A stretch of DNA of 64,000 bases, from the NCBI GenBank assembly GCA_013359265.1, contig JABWCD010000008.1:62001-126000 (forward strand). Reading direction: 5' to 3'. This document shows positions 54,107-62,496 of this stretch, piece after piece; position 1 is the stretch's first letter, and every line of letters begins with the position of its first letter. The notes beneath the pieces are model-generated. The model searched no databases, had not been told where the DNA came from, and saw only the letters and a program-made list of their open reading frames with translations. The position numbers were made by a program, and so were the translations under genes. This DNA comes from Candidatus Hydrogenedentota bacterium. Its GTDB lineage: Bacteria; Hydrogenedentota; Hydrogenedentia; Hydrogenedentales; SLHB01.

Positions 54107-56035
54107 CTAGCCCGAAGGTCCGAGCGGCGCGCCGAGCAGCGCCTCGGCTTGGGCTTGATACGCGGCGAGTTCGGCCACGTTTGGCGCGCCATACGCGATC
54201 GCGCGCGTGAACCGGTCCGCCGCTTCCCGCAGGAGTCGCTCGCGTTCGGCCGACAGGCCGGTCGCCCGCGCGCGCAGACGTTCCGCTTCGGTCAGCGCGG
54301 CCCTGCCGAGGATTTCCTGCGCCTCGGGCACGTGCGGGCAGAGCCGTTGCGCCTCCGCGGCGTATGCGCGCGCTGCGTTCAGCACGTCCGGCGACGCCGT
54401 GAGCGGTTCGTTGTTGGCGAGGCCAAGCTCGATATAGGCGGCGTCGAGCAGCGACGGGATATACCGCGGGTTCCGGGCAATACTTGCCGAGAGGTCGCCG
54501 AGTGCGCCGGGCAAATCGCCCAACGCGGCGCGCGCTTTTGCCGCGCGGTACAAGGGCATCCAGTCCGACGGCGCGTACGACGCGGCGCGGTCGTATTGTT
54601 CGATCGCCGTCGGGAACGCTTTCCAATACATGGCGCTGTGCCCGCGCGCGAGATGGAGTTGGCTCGCGAATGTCGCCGTACCCAGCGCGGCGCACGCGAA
54701 CGCGATGACCGCGCAGGCGGTCGTTGCCCACGGCAAACCGCGCGGCGCGGTTTTGCCGTTCGCGGCGTGTGCGGAATAGACGCCATCCAGGAGACCCAGC
54801 ACGAGAAACAGAATGCCGCCCGATACCGGCGCGTACAGATTAAATCCCAGCGCCCCGTCAATGGCGAACACAAGGAGCAAGACCGCGCAGGCAAGACCGA
54901 ATTGCCGGGCCGACTCGTCGCGGGCGGCGAAGTACAGTGTGAGCGCGGCGACAAACGCGCGCGCAAGCAGGAACACGTACGCGAGCAATCCCGGAATGCC
55001 GGCCGATATTGCCGCCATCAGAAATTCGTTATGCGGGTGCTCGTTCAGCATCCGGTCGCGCGCGAAGTGTTCCTGCTCGTACGGCGTCCAGTAATCGACG
55101 TTGAGAATGCGGTAGTTGTCCGGGCCGACGCCGAGCAGGGGACGATCGGCGATCATGCGCGCCGCGCCATAGAACGAGTTGTACCGGAGCAGCAACGAAG
55201 TGTCCATCGGCACGCCGCGTCCACTGCGCGCCGCAAGCGCGCCAACACCAATCGCGGCAATTGCAGTCGCGGCGATCGTGAACGCGGCCACGGCAACTCC
55301 GATGCCGCGGCCTGCGTCGTTGTTGCACCTCGAGCGGGCGCGCCATGCGACGAGCGCGAAGACGGCGCACGCACCCAGCCCGAGCCAGCTTGCGCGGTGC
55401 CTCGTGAGCGCGAGGTGCGCGAGAAACAGCGGCACGAGTACAATCGCCCAACGGTCGCCCCGCCGCGACGCCACGAACAGCGCGCAGACTATCGCAAGCG
55501 TAAGCACGTGACCGGCGAGATTCGGGTTGCCGAACGTACTCGGCAACTGGCGAAATTGTTCGCTTGCCGCGAGCGACGTGTCCCACGGCAACGGATCGAA
55601 ACCCGCGCGCTGCACGAATCCGTACGCCGACGCAATGGCCGCGGCGATTACGACTGCAACCAGCAGCGACGCCGCGTGCCGGGCTGTGGTGAACGTACGT
55701 GCGGTCACGTAGCACAGCACCGAGAGCGAGAAGAACCGTGCCGTCATCGCAAGAGCGTTCATCGGATACGGCGACGCAAGCGACGCCGCGAGATTGACGG
55801 CCGTGAATGCGGCGAGTGCGCCCATCAATAGGCGCGGCCGGGCGCCCGGAAATTCGCCGCGCCATTCGGCGGCCGCGCACAGCGCCGCGAGCACAAATGC
55901 GGCAACGTGCGTGACGAAGATTTTGATATCCACAGCCGGCAACGGCGAATACGGATAGACCGAAAGGATCAACGCGGCGGCGTATATGGCAATGCCCGCG
56001 CGGAGTATGGACGGTAAGCGGTGTCGATTCTGCAT
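54107..56035 (-). CDS. O-antigen ligase/polymerase-like membrane protein with TPR tail
   Basis: This 642-residue protein has about 12 helices, and a large loop with the Wzy_C/WaaL region LNEHPHNEFLMAAISAGIPG. Residues about 480-640 are tetratricopeptide-like helices (HLARGHSAMYWKAFPTAIEQYDRA and following). It should polymerise or ligate glycan chains at the periplasmic face. ATG 56035 is preferred; the frame is open a further 16 codons. Its Wzz-type partner lies just downstream. Confidence 0.84.
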   Translation of the reverse strand: MQNRHRLPSILRAGIAIYAAALILSVYPYSPLPAVDIKIFVTHVAAFVLAALCAAAEWRGEFPGARPRLLMGALAAFTAVNLAASLASPYPMNALAMTARFFSLSVLCYVTARTFTTARHAASLLVAVVIAAAIASAYGFVQRAGFDPLPWDTSLAASEQFRQLPSTFGNPNLAGHVLTLAIVCALFVASRRGDRWAIVLVPLFLAHLALTRHRASWLGLGACAVFALVAWRARSRCNNDAGRGIGVAVAAFTIAATAIAAIGVGALAARSGRGVPMDTSLLLRYNSFYGAARMIADRPLLGVGPDNYRILNVDYWTPYEQEHFARDRMLNEHPHNEFLMAAISAGIPGLLAYVFLLARAFVAALTLYFAARDESARQFGLACAVLLLVFAIDGALGFNLYAPVSGGILFLVLGLLDGVYSAHAANGKTAPRGLPWATTACAVIAFACAALGTATFASQLHLARGHSAMYWKAFPTAIEQYDRAASYAPSDWMPLYRAAKARAALGDLPGALGDLSASIARNPRYIPSLLDAAYIELGLANNEPLTASPDVLNAARAYAAEAQRLCPHVPEAQEILGRAALTEAERLRARATGLSAERERLLREAADRFTRAIAYGAPNVAELAAYQAQAEALLGAPLGPSG

Positions 56036-56396
56036 ACGATGCGGCCGGCGCACGATAAAACCTGGTTGCCCCTCGCAAGGCATTCTGCTTGATCCGCGCA
56101 GGCGGTTCCAATCGCCGTGGCAAATTGGATTGATTGTTCAAGCGCCGCTTGCGATGATGCGCAACTGCACGAAAGCCCGGTATAGACCGCATTTCTCACC
56201 GCCCCGCGCCGTCGCAGCGGATGCAAAATCCTTCGGTGCGGCGAGAAATGCTCTCGAGTAAGCCCTTGAGCGCATGGCGAGAGGATTTTTCACGCGAACA
56301 GCCTGTATAGTGCGGAAATCTATGGAACTTCATGTGACGCAACGGATAGTGCATGTCTTTGGTGTTCGCGTGAAAAATCCGGGATAGGTACGCGTT
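56036..56396. other. Divergent intergenic region with a large inverted repeat
   Basis: The 361-nt gap between the O-antigen-ligase-like and deacetylase-like genes holds the 18-bp inverted repeat listed separately. TATAGT at 56306-56311 lies inside its loop. The frame of both neighbours is closed here, and no gene, tRNA or known RNA family was recognised. Confidence 0.6.
56283..56380. repeat. 18-bp perfect inverted repeat with a 62-nt loop
   Basis: The arms are GGATTTTTCACGCGAACA at 56283-56300 and its exact complement at 56363-56380. The loop 56301-56362 carries two copies of ATAGTGC (56307-56313 and 56345-56351). The right arm ends 16 nt before the GTG of the deacetylase-like gene, so its ribosome site region is close to the stem. 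Confidence 0.85.
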
Positions 56397-57848
56397 GTGT
56401 CCGACCCCGTCGTCATACGCCTCGATTGTCCCGCGCACGTCCGCGCGAAGGCGCGCTACGTGTTCGACACGCTGCTCGCGGCGCGGCGCGTGCCGGTCGC
56501 GTACGACGACACCGGCGACCGAGCACCGAATGTGGTCTACACGGCGGAATTCGCTCAAGTCCCCAAGAATGCGCTCGGGGTCTTTTGCTCCGCCCGCGCA
56601 TGGGATTTTTTCGGGGAAGCGGCGGATGTCGGTCGTGCGGCCACAGTCCAGGGATTACGCGTGGTCTTCGACGAATTCTGCGAGAATCCAAACACGCCCG
56701 ATGCGATTTCGTTTGACCTAGTTGCGAATGCGTTCTACTTCCTGTCGAGTTGGTCTGAGCGCGTGCCGTCCGAACGCGATCGCGGGACGCGCGCGTTGTA
56801 CGCGGACAGCGTGTTCAGACGGCTCGACATTCCCCAGACCGTCGTCGATGACTATGCCTCGCTGCTGATGGGCGCACTTTCAAAGTCCGCCCCAACGGTC
56901 CTTGATCGAATCTCCGGCACACGCCGGTGGCTGGACGGAAGCGCATTTGCGGTGGTGATCTCGCACGACGAGGATTTTATTCCGCGCAATCTTGCGGACA
57001 CCATAACGATGGGCGCGAAATCCGTACTGCGCCAACTCATCACGCACAGGAGCCCGATGGACGCCATCCGCGTCGCGGGGGCTTTCATTGGCTCGCTGGC
57101 GCGCGGGCGCAATCCGTACCTGACGGTCCCCGAACTGGTGCGCAAAGAGCAGGCGCGTGGCGTTCGCGCGTCGTACCAGATCGCCGTAGCGAACCGGCAT
57201 CCCAATGACGTGACGTACCGGATTGAGGACAAGGCTGTGCAATCGTATCTGCGGCCCATCGTCGACGCGGGGTTCGACGTGTGCCTGCACGGCAGCTACC
57301 GATCGACCGAGCGCGCGGAGTGGTACGCGGACGAAGTGCGCACGCTTACCGAGCACTTCGCGCAACCGCGCGGATCGCGGCAGCACTACCTCTCGTTCGA
57401 CTACGACACCCTCTTCGCGGCACAGGAGCATGCGGGCATTGCCTACGACATGTCCATCGGCTACCCGGACGCGTGCGGCTCGCGCGTGGGATTCTCGCAC
57501 CCTTACCATCCATACAATCTTGCCGAAGATCGCCCGTATCGCGTCCTCGAAATCCCATTGGTGTTGATGGACGTTACCCTGCGCACGTACCTCGGCCTGT
57601 CCGCCCCGGACGCACGAGAACGAATTAAGGCGGAATTGGAACTGTTGCGTCGTGCCGGCGGATGCGGCTCCATCGTCTGGCACCCCATTCTCTTCGGCGG
57701 CGCGCGCGACCCCGGGTTCGACGACCTTTACTGGGAACTCATCGATCTCACGCAGGGCCTCGGCGGGTGGGCCGGCGACGCGCGGTCAATCCATGACGCG
57801 CTGCGCACGGTCCTTCGGCAATACCCAAGCTTCCCCCCTTCTCAGTAA
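56397..57848 (+). CDS. Polysaccharide deacetylase-like protein with DUF7033-type N-terminus
   Basis: This 483-residue protein starts at GTG 56397. The N-terminal part (about 1-190) resembles the DUF7033 type; the C-terminal part has NodB-like motifs: SHDEDF (metal Asp/His region), LHGSYRS and SHPYHPYNLAEDRPYR. It may remove acetyl groups from a surface polysaccharide or be a cytoplasmic sugar-modifying homologue; no signal peptide was seen. The 18-bp inverted repeat is just upstream. It ends a few nt before a promoter-like TATAAT for the next operon. Confidence 0.8.
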   Translation: MSDPVVIRLDCPAHVRAKARYVFDTLLAARRVPVAYDDTGDRAPNVVYTAEFAQVPKNALGVFCSARAWDFFGEAADVGRAATVQGLRVVFDEFCENPNTPDAISFDLVANAFYFLSSWSERVPSERDRGTRALYADSVFRRLDIPQTVVDDYASLLMGALSKSAPTVLDRISGTRRWLDGSAFAVVISHDEDFIPRNLADTITMGAKSVLRQLITHRSPMDAIRVAGAFIGSLARGRNPYLTVPELVRKEQARGVRASYQIAVANRHPNDVTYRIEDKAVQSYLRPIVDAGFDVCLHGSYRSTERAEWYADEVRTLTEHFAQPRGSRQHYLSFDYDTLFAAQEHAGIAYDMSIGYPDACGSRVGFSHPYHPYNLAEDRPYRVLEIPLVLMDVTLRTYLGLSAPDARERIKAELELLRRAGGCGSIVWHPILFGGARDPGFDDLYWELIDLTQGLGGWAGDARSIHDALRTVLRQYPSFPPSQ

Positions 57849-57853
57849 CTTGT

Positions 57854-57859
57854 TATAAT
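57854..57859 (+). promoter_or_regulatory. Candidate -10 box (TATAAT) of the sugar-transferase operon
   Basis: A perfect TATAAT lies 62 nt before the ATG at 57922, right after the deacetylase stop. The -35 position 17 nt upstream (TTCCCC) is weak, so it is only a candidate. Confidence 0.4.
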
Positions 57860-57921
57860 GCGATAGTTTGTGCTGCGTCTGATGCATCCGGGCGACCTCG
57901 TCTGCCGCCCGAATACCGTCA

Positions 57922-59562
57922 ATGGATGGCCGACCGAACATGGGCGAACAGCCGCTGGGGACATCGATTCCGGGAACGACCGCCGCCAAGATTACGGCAT
58001 CGGCGGGCGAACTCAATGTGCCTGCGGGCTGGCACGTCCAAACCCGCCGTCGCCGCGGTTATCTTCTTTTGGCACAACGGGTTGGGGGCTGTCTGGTCGC
58101 TGCGGGCGCTGTGCTCGCGGCGTTTCTGATGGAGCATGGATGGCCCGACGCGCTGCAAGTGGGCCGCAGTGGTCCGGCAGCCATGCTTGACCTGCTGGTA
58201 GAGACCCTGCTCTCGCCCGAGTTTCGTCCGTATCTCACCCTGCTGTTGATTGCGCCCCTGCTGCAATTGGTCACAGCGCAATGGCTCCGCCTCTACGCCG
58301 TTTCGCGCACCCATATCGTGCCCTTCGGCGCGATGGGTCGAATTGTGCGGTGTGCCGCGCTCATTACCGCGGCGTTGTATGTCCTCGGCTTGGCGTACAG
58401 GCCCGAAGGCGCCAATAGCGAAGCGTCCTTCACGAACTTGTATTTCATCTATCTCGCGATGGCGCTGTTTTTTGGGATGCTTCTCGTGCGTTCGGCGCTG
58501 CTAATTGGCGTCGTCGCGTTGCAGCTCTTCGACATCGGCCGAACGCGCGTCGCGATCCTCGGCCAAGACAAGAGCGCGAAAGAGCTTGTCTCGCTTTTCT
58601 CGAAACCGTCGTCGGAATACAAACTGTCGGGCATCATTGCATGCGGCGACGAGAACGCACCTGAAGTCGCAGGCGCCAAGTCCCTGGGAACGGTCGCCGA
58701 ACTGGATCGCATTATCAACGAAAGCGATCTGGATGAACTGATCATCGCCGCCGATCTCGGTTCGTTGAGCGTCGAGCAGCGGCAGAACGTCGCGCAGACG
58801 TGCTGGCAGATGGCGGTCGATCTGCGAATGGTCGCTCCGTTTTATCCGTCGTTCCACACCGAAGCGCGCACCGAATACGTCGGGAGCGTGTGCCTCCTGA
58901 ACGTCGCGCGGACCGGTCTGTACGCGCAATGGCCGCAGACGATCAAGCGCGCGATGGATATTGCCGTATCGCTCGCGGCCCTTGTCGCGCTGTCGCCACT
59001 CATGCTTATCACAGCGATCGCCGTGAAGCTCGATTCACCCGGACCGATCATATTCCGGCAAAAGCGCGTCGGCCTGAACGGGCGCGTTTTCAATTTTCTA
59101 AAGTTTCGCTCGATGCGGCACAACAACGACCCCACGATTCACAAGCAGTACATCGAATCGCTCATCAAATCGAAACAGGCCGCAGCCGTGGACAAGGACG
59201 GCAAGCCCATTTACAAGATCGCGGACGACCCGCGCGTCACGCGGTTTGGAAGGTTCATCCGGAAATTCAGCATTGACGAGTTGCCGCAATTATTCAATGT
59301 GCTGCGCGGCGAAATGAGTCTTGTCGGCCCGCGCCCGCCGGTGCCTTACGAAGTCGAGCAATACGAAGACTGGCATTACAAGCGCCTGCTGATCCGTCCC
59401 GGCATCACCGGCATGTGGCAGGTCGGCGGACGCAGCCGGCTCAGTTACGACGAGATGATCCGGCTCGACGTGCAGTACATCGAAAACTGGTCGCTCTGGC
59501 TCGACATTCAAATTCTGTTCAAAACCGTGCCCGTCGTGCTGCGCATCGGCGATTCGTACTGA
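57922..59562 (+). CDS. Polyprenyl-phosphate hexose-1-phosphate transferase (WbaP/WcaJ type)
   Basis: This 546-residue membrane enzyme starts polysaccharide synthesis by moving a hexose-1-phosphate from UDP-sugar to undecaprenyl phosphate. It has helices in residues about 50-210, a Rossmann-like central region (about 210-320), and the C-terminal catalytic domain with [48 protein letters not shown] and [14 protein letters not shown]. All are conserved in the family. ATG 57922 is the start used; Met7 is an alternative. It heads a tight operon with the three genes that follow. Confidence 0.93.
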   Translation: MDGRPNMGEQPLGTSIPGTTAAKITASAGELNVPAGWHVQTRRRRGYLLLAQRVGGCLVAAGAVLAAFLMEHGWPDALQVGRSGPAAMLDLLVETLLSPEFRPYLTLLLIAPLLQLVTAQWLRLYAVSRTHIVPFGAMGRIVRCAALITAALYVLGLAYRPEGANSEASFTNLYFIYLAMALFFGMLLVRSALLIGVVALQLFDIGRTRVAILGQDKSAKELVSLFSKPSSEYKLSGIIACGDENAPEVAGAKSLGTVAELDRIINESDLDELIIAADLGSLSVEQRQNVAQTCWQMAVDLRMVAPFYPSFHTEARTEYVGSVCLLNVARTGLYAQWPQTIKRAMDIAVSLAALVALSPLMLITAIAVKLDSPGPIIFRQKRVGLNGRVFNFLKFRSMRHNNDPTIHKQYIESLIKSKQAAAVDKDGKPIYKIADDPRVTRFGRFIRKFSIDELPQLFNVLRGEMSLVGPRPPVPYEVEQYEDWHYKRLLIRPGITGMWQVGGRSRLSYDEMIRLDVQYIENWSLWLDIQILFKTVPVVLRIGDSY

Positions 59563-59574
59563 GGGGAAGTGGCC

Positions 59575-60366
59575 GTGCCCGTTGCCGATGCGCGAATCCG
59601 TTACTTGACGATCAATGTGGTCGTGTGGATTTTCGCTGCGTGTGCGTGCCTCGGCGTGCTCGCGGGCGCGCGCCGTATCGGGATGAACTGGACCAAGCAT
59701 CAGCAGTCCGTCTCCCTGATCGAGGACGCGCGCGGCGCGCTCCAACAGGGCAAGATTGAAGTCGCGCAGGACCAACTGGAAACGGCGCTCTCGCTCGCGC
59801 CGACGGCATGGCCCGGTATGGCCCGGCAACTCGGACCGCAACTGATCGGGCTCCCAAGCGTGTTGCGGTCGTTGGAACACGTTGCCGCGGCGGGCGACGT
59901 ATACGGCGGCGCGACCGCGCTCGACCGCGCGCGCGCAAGACTTCTTCGTGGCGACCTCGATTCGGCGCGCGAAGTGCTTGCCGAGGAAGGCGGCGCGGGC
60001 GACGAAACGTCATACGTCCTGGGGCACGTACTGTTCGAACAGGGCGATCTCGCCGAGGCCAAGAATGCGTTCGATCGTTACTGGGGCCGGCGTACGCCCG
60101 AACGCGAACGGACGATCGCCGCAATCGTCGAAAGGACCGCGGCGACGGACGAAGTCCTTTGGTCGCTGGTGACGTTGGGACTTTGGGACGAAGCGATTCG
60201 CCGCGGGTCGGCCGCGGACGCCAAGGCGACCGCCGAGGGACAATTCCTGGCCGCACTCAAGGCCGATCTTGCAGGCGACCGCGACACGGCACGCGCGGCC
60301 TACGAACGGGCGCTCGCGATGCGCCCCGGCTTTTTGGTTTGCTTGCGGCGCCTCGCAAAATTGTAG
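59575..60366 (+). CDS. Membrane-anchored tetratricopeptide-type protein
   Basis: This 263-residue protein has one N-terminal membrane helix (TINVVVWIFAACACLGVLAG) followed by helix pairs resembling TPR repeats (ALQQGKIEVAQDQLETALSLAP; LLRGDLDSAREVLAEEG; LFEQGDLAEAKNAFDRY; ALKADLAGDRDTARAAYERALAM). GTG 59575 is preferred to GTG 59569 because GAGGGGAA then lies at normal spacing. It probably works as a scaffold for the polysaccharide machinery at the membrane. Confidence 0.75.
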   Translation: MPVADARIRYLTINVVVWIFAACACLGVLAGARRIGMNWTKHQQSVSLIEDARGALQQGKIEVAQDQLETALSLAPTAWPGMARQLGPQLIGLPSVLRSLEHVAAAGDVYGGATALDRARARLLRGDLDSAREVLAEEGGAGDETSYVLGHVLFEQGDLAEAKNAFDRYWGRRTPERERTIAAIVERTAATDEVLWSLVTLGLWDEAIRRGSAADAKATAEGQFLAALKADLAGDRDTARAAYERALAMRPGFLVCLRRLAKL

Positions 60367-60393
60367 CGCGAACATAGAAGGGTACTCGTCACG

Positions 60394-61662
60394 ATGCGTG
60401 TGGGTGTGATTGGGCTGGGATACGTAGGTCTTCCGCTGGCGCTCGAGTTCTGCCGGGGCGGCTTGAACGTCGTCGGCATCGACGTGGATGCGGAAAAAGT
60501 AGCGCGAATCGCGCAGGGCGAAACAATTGTCCTCGATGTCGGTTCGGACGCGCTGCGCGAATCGCTGGAAAAAGGTTTGCTTCTCGTAACGACGGACTTC
60601 TCCGTGCTGCGAGATGTCGATGCGGTGTGCGTTTGCGTGCCCACGCCGCTGACCAAGACGATGGACCCCGACATTTCCTACATCGTCGCCGCCGTGGACG
60701 AAGTGGCGAAGTACTTGCACAGCGGCATGCTCGTGGTGCTCGAGAGCACGACCTATCCGGGGACAACCGACGAACTCGTGTTGCCCCGGCTCGAAGAGAC
60801 GGGCCTGAAAGCCGGCGTAGACTTCTTCCTCGCGTTTTCGCCCGAACGCGTCGATCCCGGCAACCCGACATGGCACACGCGTAATACGCCCAAGATTATC
60901 GGCGGCGTCACGCCGGCCTGCACGAAGCGTGCGCAAGCGCTTTATAGCCACGCCGTCGAAACGCTGGTCCCGGTGAGCAGCCCGAGCGCGGCGGAAATGG
61001 TAAAGCTCCTCGAAAACACCTACCGCGCGATCAACATCGGTTTGGTAAACGAACTCGCGATCATGTGCCGCCACCTCAATGTCGACGTTTGGGAAGTGGT
61101 CGAGGCCGCGAAGACAAAGCCCTTCGGGTTCATGGCGTTCTATCCCGGCCCCGGTCTCGGCGGGCACTGCATCCCGGTCGACCCGCTCTACCTTTCATGG
61201 AAGATGAAAACGATGCAGTACACCGCGCGGTTTATCGAGTTGGCGACCGCGATCAATTCGAGCATGCCCGAATACGTTGTAACCCAGATCGCCGACGCGT
61301 TGAACGACGCCCGCAAAAGCGTCAACGGCAGCAAGATTCTCGTCATGGGCGTGGCCTACAAGCAGGACGTGAACGACACGCGCGAATCGCCCGCCATCGA
61401 CATCATCGGCCTGCTGCAGAAGAAGGGCGCGGACGTGTCGTATGCCGATCCCTACGTGCCGGAGCTCGAGCGCGGAGGAAAGCCGATGAAATCCGTCTCG
61501 AACGCGGCGTCGTATGCCGAATACGACTGTGTAGTCGTTTGCACCGCGCACAAGTCGTTCGACTACGACCGGCTCGTGCGCGAGGCCCGGCTCGTGTACG
61601 ACGCGCGCAACGCGACCAAAGACCATGCGCCCGCCCCCACGTGTACGGTCGTGAAACTGTAG
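60394..61662 (+). CDS. UDP-sugar 6-dehydrogenase (WbpA/WecC-type)
   Basis: This 422-residue enzyme oxidises the C6 of a UDP-sugar to the uronic acid using two NAD. Visible are NAD motif GLGYVG (7-12), VCVPTPL (81-86), Lys204 and Asn208 in the MVKLLENTYRAINIG helix, and catalytic Cys259 in GGHCIPVDP. The helix sequence and the PGPGLGGHC loop favour the UDP-N-acetylglucosamine/mannosamine dehydrogenase type over UDP-glucose dehydrogenase. Product would feed the surface glycan. It follows the TPR gene after 27 nt. Confidence 0.92.
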   Translation: MRVGVIGLGYVGLPLALEFCRGGLNVVGIDVDAEKVARIAQGETIVLDVGSDALRESLEKGLLLVTTDFSVLRDVDAVCVCVPTPLTKTMDPDISYIVAAVDEVAKYLHSGMLVVLESTTYPGTTDELVLPRLEETGLKAGVDFFLAFSPERVDPGNPTWHTRNTPKIIGGVTPACTKRAQALYSHAVETLVPVSSPSAAEMVKLLENTYRAINIGLVNELAIMCRHLNVDVWEVVEAAKTKPFGFMAFYPGPGLGGHCIPVDPLYLSWKMKTMQYTARFIELATAINSSMPEYVVTQIADALNDARKSVNGSKILVMGVAYKQDVNDTRESPAIDIIGLLQKKGADVSYADPYVPELERGGKPMKSVSNAASYAEYDCVVVCTAHKSFDYDRLVREARLVYDARNATKDHAPAPTCTVVKL

Positions 61663-61674
61663 TCTGGACGGGCC

Positions 61675-62490
61675 GTGCGCATGTATCCCTGGCAAGGACC
61701 CAAACAAGCCGTAAAGGACGCGTGGTTCAGCGTCTGCGCGCGCCGCGCGGCCCGCGCTTTGGCGCGCGCAAGCGATCCTTCCGCGGCAAAGCTGGCGCTT
61801 GCCCTGCGCCAGTTTGCCCGATTCTCCGCGGACACGCAGGAGATGGAGTGGCTCACGCGCTGCGAACGCTTGAGGGCAGATTTGAGCAAGAGCAACGAAA
61901 AAGTGCGGATGCGCAACTTTACGAAGGAAGCCGAAACGGGCCGGCCGCACTTTGACGACTACACGCTCAGCGAACTCTGTCTTGGCGGCGCCAAGCCCTA
62001 CGTCTGGAACTATCTCCTGTTCCGGCTCATTCGCGCGTTCAAGCCAACGCACTGCCTCGAAATAGGCACGTCGATCGGCGTGTCCACCAGCTATCAGTCC
62101 GCGGCGCTCACGCTCAACGGCGTGGGTACTATCGACACCCTCGAAGGTTCCGAAGACCTTTCGCGCGCCGCCGACCGCCATCTTGCTGGCATCGGCATTA
62201 CCTGCGCGCGCGGCCACATCGGCATTTTTCAGGAATCGCTTCCGGAAGTGCTGCGCGATATGGGTACCGTCGACTACGCCTTCGTCGACGGCCACCTCGA
62301 ACCCGCGGCGACGTTGCGCTACTTCGAAATGATCAAACCTTACCTCTCCGATAACGCGCTCTATGTGTGCAGTTGGATTCGCTGGTCCGAGGGCATGCAC
62401 GGCGCCTGGCAGAAGATTATTGCCGACCCGCGCGTCGTGTGCAGCGCCGACCTGTACAAATATGGCGTCGCGATACTCCGCAGACTATAG
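61675..62490 (+). CDS. Class I SAM-dependent methyltransferase
   Basis: This 271-residue protein has the SAM motif CLEIGTSIGVSTSYQ and the later motif VDYAFVDGHLE, as in the methyltransferase-24 type. GTG 61675 or ATG 61681 may start it. It lies 12 nt after the UDP-sugar dehydrogenase and should methylate a sugar or lipid in the same pathway. It ends 6 nt from the convergent SGNH gene. Confidence 0.85.
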   Translation: MRMYPWQGPKQAVKDAWFSVCARRAARALARASDPSAAKLALALRQFARFSADTQEMEWLTRCERLRADLSKSNEKVRMRNFTKEAETGRPHFDDYTLSELCLGGAKPYVWNYLLFRLIRAFKPTHCLEIGTSIGVSTSYQSAALTLNGVGTIDTLEGSEDLSRAADRHLAGIGITCARGHIGIFQESLPEVLRDMGTVDYAFVDGHLEPAATLRYFEMIKPYLSDNALYVCSWIRWSEGMHGAWQKIIADPRVVCSADLYKYGVAILRRL

Positions 62491-62496
62491 TCCTTA

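Noticed and set aside
52164-55831. Long plus-strand open frames opposite the Wzz-type and O-antigen-ligase-like genes
   Set aside because: Composition is typical of antisense shadow; the minus-strand proteins have clear family motifs.
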